Positions 23,467 through 25,583 of a DNA stretch of 25,583 bases are shown here, piece after piece (the first letter of the stretch is position 1; every line of letters starts with the position of its first letter). A program made the position numbers and the translations under genes. Under the pieces are notes generated by a model, which was given only the letters and a program-made list of their open reading frames with translations, made no database searches and had not been told where the DNA came from. The stretch is from NCBI RefSeq assembly GCF_946885725.1, contig NZ_CAMPGZ010000027.1:1-25583 (forward strand), read 5' to 3'. Source of the stretch: an uncultured Nocardioides sp. (GTDB taxonomy: Bacteria; Actinomycetota; Actinomycetes; Propionibacteriales; Nocardioidaceae).

Positions 23467-23484
23467 GCGAGCCGACGGGCTCGC
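23467..23484. repeat. GCGAGCC-N4-GGCTCGC inverted repeat upstream of the cupin gene
   Basis: Perfect 7-bp arms in the 156-bp gap between the divergent phosphotransferase and cupin genes, 41 bp before the cupin start. It could be an operator or a leader hairpin. A -10/-35 pair is not obvious. Confidence 0.3.
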
Positions 23485-23524
23485 ACAGTCCGGCACGGCT
23501 CCCACTGCTCACCGGGAGGCCCGC

Positions 23525-23884
23525 ATGACCGCCACACAGAACATCGACAAGCCGCACGAGCGTCGCCCGTTCAAGGACCACGGCCACATGGACGTCGTCA
23601 CGTTCGGCGACTTCACGCTGGGCCGCGGCGTCTTCGAGCCCGGCTGGCGCTGGTCCAACGACGTCAAGCCCATCGTCGGCACGGAGTCCTGCCAGGTGCA
23701 CCACACGGGGATGTGCCTGTCCGGCCGGATGACCATCCGGTACGGCGACGGCACGGAGGTCGCGATCGGCCCCGGCGACGTCGTGGACCTCGACCCCGGC
23801 CACGACGCCTGGGTCGAGGGTGACGAGCCCTGCGTCATCATCGACACCGGCGTGGCGGCGTACGCCAAGCCCGTCGATGCCTGA
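23525..23884 (+). CDS. Small cupin-domain protein
   Basis: The 119-residue single cupin domain has conserved blocks EPGWRWSNDVKPIVGTESCQVHHTG (39-63), LSGRMTIRYGDGTEVAIGPGD (65-85) and DPGHDAWVEGDEP (90-102). His59, His60 and His93 are possible metal ligands. Members of this small-molecule or metal-binding family occur in many actinobacteria and their reactions are not known. ATG 23525 has GGGAGG upstream. The VOC gene starts inside its last codons, so the two are translated as a pair. Product and function of the pair cannot be told from sequence. Confidence 0.85.
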   Translation: MTATQNIDKPHERRPFKDHGHMDVVTFGDFTLGRGVFEPGWRWSNDVKPIVGTESCQVHHTGMCLSGRMTIRYGDGTEVAIGPGDVVDLDPGHDAWVEGDEPCVIIDTGVAAYAKPVDA

Positions 23885-24305
23885 GGCGCACGCCTCGTCG
23901 GGTGCGCGTCCGCGCGTGCTGCAGATGCGGCTCGTGGTCGAGGCGCCCGACTACGACGCGGCGCTCGCCTTCTACCGCGACGTGCTCGGTGCCCGCGAGG
24001 AGCTGACGGTGCACGGCGACAACGGCGAGAAGGTGACCATCCTCGACGTCGGACGGGCGACGCTGGAGCTGTCCAACCCGGCCCAAGTCGAGTACATCGA
24101 CGAGGTGGAGGTCGGCCGCCGGCACGTGAGCCCGCGGCTGCGCGTCGCGTTCGAGGTCGAGGACGCCGCCGCCGTGACGGACGACCTGGTCGCTGCCGGC
24201 GCCGAGCTCGTCGCGCCGCCCACGCGGACGCCGTGGAACTCGCTCAACGCCCGCCTCGAGGCACCGGCCTCGCTGCAGCTCACCGTCTTCCAGGAGCTGG
24301 AGTAG
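23877..24305 (+). CDS. VOC-family (glyoxalase/dioxygenase fold) protein
   Basis: The 142-residue protein has paired beta-alpha-beta-beta-beta units: LQMRLVVEAPDYDAALAFYRDVLGAREEL (about 15-43), VTILDVGRATLELSNPAQ, then RLRVAFEVEDAAAVTDDLVAAGAELVAPP and LEAPASLQLTVFQEL. This is the vicinal oxygen chelate fold of glyoxalases, fosfomycin-type enzymes and dioxygenases; metal ligands are not clear enough to assign a reaction. I chose ATG 23877, which overlaps the cupin stop by 8 bp; the longer frame from 23820 lies inside the cupin gene. The stop is part of a palindrome shared with the next gene. Confidence 0.85.
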   Translation: MPEAHASSGARPRVLQMRLVVEAPDYDAALAFYRDVLGAREELTVHGDNGEKVTILDVGRATLELSNPAQVEYIDEVEVGRRHVSPRLRVAFEVEDAAAVTDDLVAAGAELVAPPTRTPWNSLNARLEAPASLQLTVFQELE

Positions 24306-24320
24306 GGAGCGGGCTCCCTA
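24303..24320. terminator. Bidirectional terminator palindrome holding both stop codons
   Basis: TAGGGAGC and GCTCCCTA are perfect 8-bp arms with GG between. TAG at 24303-24305 ends the VOC gene and CTA at 24318-24320 is the TAG of the converging glycosyltransferase. The palindrome makes a compact stem for both messages. Confidence 0.75.
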
Positions 24321-25544
24321 GTGCTGGGGGAGCGGCCAGCGCACCGAGGTGAGGAGCGGGTGCACGCCGCGGGGCATGTCGAGGCGGGCGAAGACGCGCT
24401 CCCAGTCCGCGGCGATGCTCTGGATCGTGTACTGGTCGGCGTCGAGCAGCGCCTGGCGGCCCAGTCGGCGGCGCAGCTCGGCGTCCTCGATCAGCTGCTC
24501 GAGTGCCCGCGCGTACGCACCCACGCGGCCGTTCTCGATCAGCAGACCGTTCTCGGAGTGCCGGATGATCTCGCCGGGTCCGCGCGGGCAGTCGAAGGCG
24601 ATCAGCGGGAGCCCCACGCTCATCGCCTCGATGAGCACGAGCGGGAAGCCCTCCCACCGTGACGCCATGGCGTACACCGAGGCGTTGCGCAGGGCCTCCG
24701 GCAGGTCGTCGGTGAAGCCGCGGAGCGTCACCTGCGACTGCAGCCCGAGCTCGCGGATGTGGGCGCGCAGCGCCCGGCGCTTGCTGCCGGTCCCGTAGAT
24801 GTGCAGCTGCCAGTCCGGGTGCGCCGCGGCCACCGGCGCGAACGCCTTGATCAGCCGCCGCTGCCCCTTGCGGCCGGACAGCCGACCCGCGGACACCACG
24901 ACCGGCGCGTCCAGGGCGGGAGGCTCGGCGGCGACCGGCCACGACACGGCGTTGCGGATCACCACGATCTCGGTGTCGATGCCGGGCAGCTCGCGCCGGT
25001 AGTCCTCCGCGTCGGCGTCGGTGAGGACGACGTACGCGTCCAGCCTCGGCACCGCGGCACGGATCACCCGCATCTGCCGCCGGTTCTTCGCGCGGCCGGG
25101 GTAGTTCAGGTGGTCCCAGCCGATTGTCCGGACCGTCGTGCGGGCGTACGTCGCCAGCGCGAGGTGCAACGAGGGCCGGGTCGACACGAGGAAGCCCGTC
25201 CGCACCTCCCGGATCGCCCGACGCAGCAGCACGTCGGTGAGCAGCGACATGTTCGCCTCGGACGGGGCCGGCCGGAGCCGGCTCTGGAACCGGTCGAGGC
25301 CCTTCCGGTCGCGGCGACGGTTGGGCAGGGCGCGCAGCACGCGTACCTCGACGTCGGGGTGCAGTGGGAAGCGCGGCTTCCGGCGCCGGCGGTACAGGCT
25401 GACCACCCGCACCGGGCGGCTCTCGACGAGCTGGTTGGCGAGGTTGACCACCGTGCGGGCGACGCCGCCGCCGCTGGAGATGTCGAAGACGAGGAAGCAG
25501 ACAGGCTCGGCCGCCCGAGCACCCGCGAATGTCACTTGTTGCAC
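24318..25544 (-). CDS. Family 4 glycosyltransferase (GT-B fold)
   Basis: The 408-residue protein has an N-terminal Rossmann part with FLVFDISSGGGVARTVVNLA (about 17-36, Gly-rich acceptor-side loop) and a C-terminal nucleotide-sugar half: VVSAGRLSGRKGQRRLIKAF, then EGFPLVLIEAM (about 298-308) with the E-x7-E motif of GT4 retaining enzymes. It is a soluble enzyme that probably works at the membrane in glycan or glycolipid synthesis; donor and acceptor are unknown. The start is GTG 25544 or GTG 25535; GGGGAG lies 3 or 12 bases away, neither ideal. The gene is complete in the window and converges on the VOC gene. Confidence 0.9.
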   Translation of the reverse strand: MQQVTFAGARAAEPVCFLVFDISSGGGVARTVVNLANQLVESRPVRVVSLYRRRRKPRFPLHPDVEVRVLRALPNRRRDRKGLDRFQSRLRPAPSEANMSLLTDVLLRRAIREVRTGFLVSTRPSLHLALATYARTTVRTIGWDHLNYPGRAKNRRQMRVIRAAVPRLDAYVVLTDADAEDYRRELPGIDTEIVVIRNAVSWPVAAEPPALDAPVVVSAGRLSGRKGQRRLIKAFAPVAAAHPDWQLHIYGTGSKRRALRAHIRELGLQSQVTLRGFTDDLPEALRNASVYAMASRWEGFPLVLIEAMSVGLPLIAFDCPRGPGEIIRHSENGLLIENGRVGAYARALEQLIEDAELRRRLGRQALLDADQYTIQSIAADWERVFARLDMPRGVHPLLTSVRWPLPQH

Positions 25545-25583
25545 CGTCTCCCCGTGAGCGCACGCCCCCGGGACAGGTAGGCG

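Overview
This window looks like chromosomal DNA from a high-GC actinobacterium. Reasons are the very high GC content, frequent GTG starts, a SARP-type regulator, a DUF2510 protein, a receiver/LuxR two-component set, and an arsenate reductase with the actinobacterial (mycothiol-linked type) cysteine layout. A relative of Nocardioides is my guess from gene style only; nothing here proves a genus.

Left part (1-5540, all minus strand). A copper operon reads multicopper oxidase (Tat-exported), small type I signal peptidase, CopC, then the first 18 codons of a further gene that may be CopD. Its genes overlap by ATGA or are 6 bp apart. Before it lie a LuxR-type response regulator, an overlapping sensor histidine kinase and a receiver-only regulator. 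The receiver-only gene and the oxidase share a GACCTTGAG sequence upstream, so the two-component set may control the copper operon.

5541-10650. A SARP/BTAD regulator (minus) is divergent from a secreted PKD/Ig-like protein (plus), with TGGGGAA repeats in the 311-bp region between them. After a strong terminator come a 62-residue membrane protein and a lipoprotein gene that appears broken by a 1-base frameshift.

10870-16471. An arsenic island: arsC, aquaglyceroporin-like channel, MFS transporter and arsO (minus strand), divergent from an ArsR-ArsN-like regulator/acetyltransferase fusion (plus). The divergent promoter carries two ATCGA-N6-TCGAT palindromes 24 bp apart. No ArsB, Acr3 or ArsA pump is visible. 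A plausible reading is reduction of arsenate by ArsC, exit of arsenite through the channel, and handling of organoarsenicals or related compounds by ArsO, the MFS protein and the acetyltransferase. The island abuts the 3' end of tRNA-Lys(TTT), where 13 bp of the tRNA end are duplicated and a possible integrase C-terminal remnant lies, which suggests arrival by site-specific integration.

16472-25583. A 1595-residue secreted animal-type haem peroxidase with RTX-like calcium repeats, two FnIII-like domains and a PPGT-rich linker ends at a strong terminator. Then follow a DUF2510 membrane protein, an APH-type phosphotransferase, a cupin plus VOC pair, and a GT4 glycosyltransferase. The VOC and glycosyltransferase genes converge on a palindrome that holds both stop codons.

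The most noteworthy items are the ArsR-ArsN fusion with its tandem operator, the tRNA-linked island boundary, the copper operon with an embedded signal peptidase, and the peroxidase-RTX-FnIII protein.
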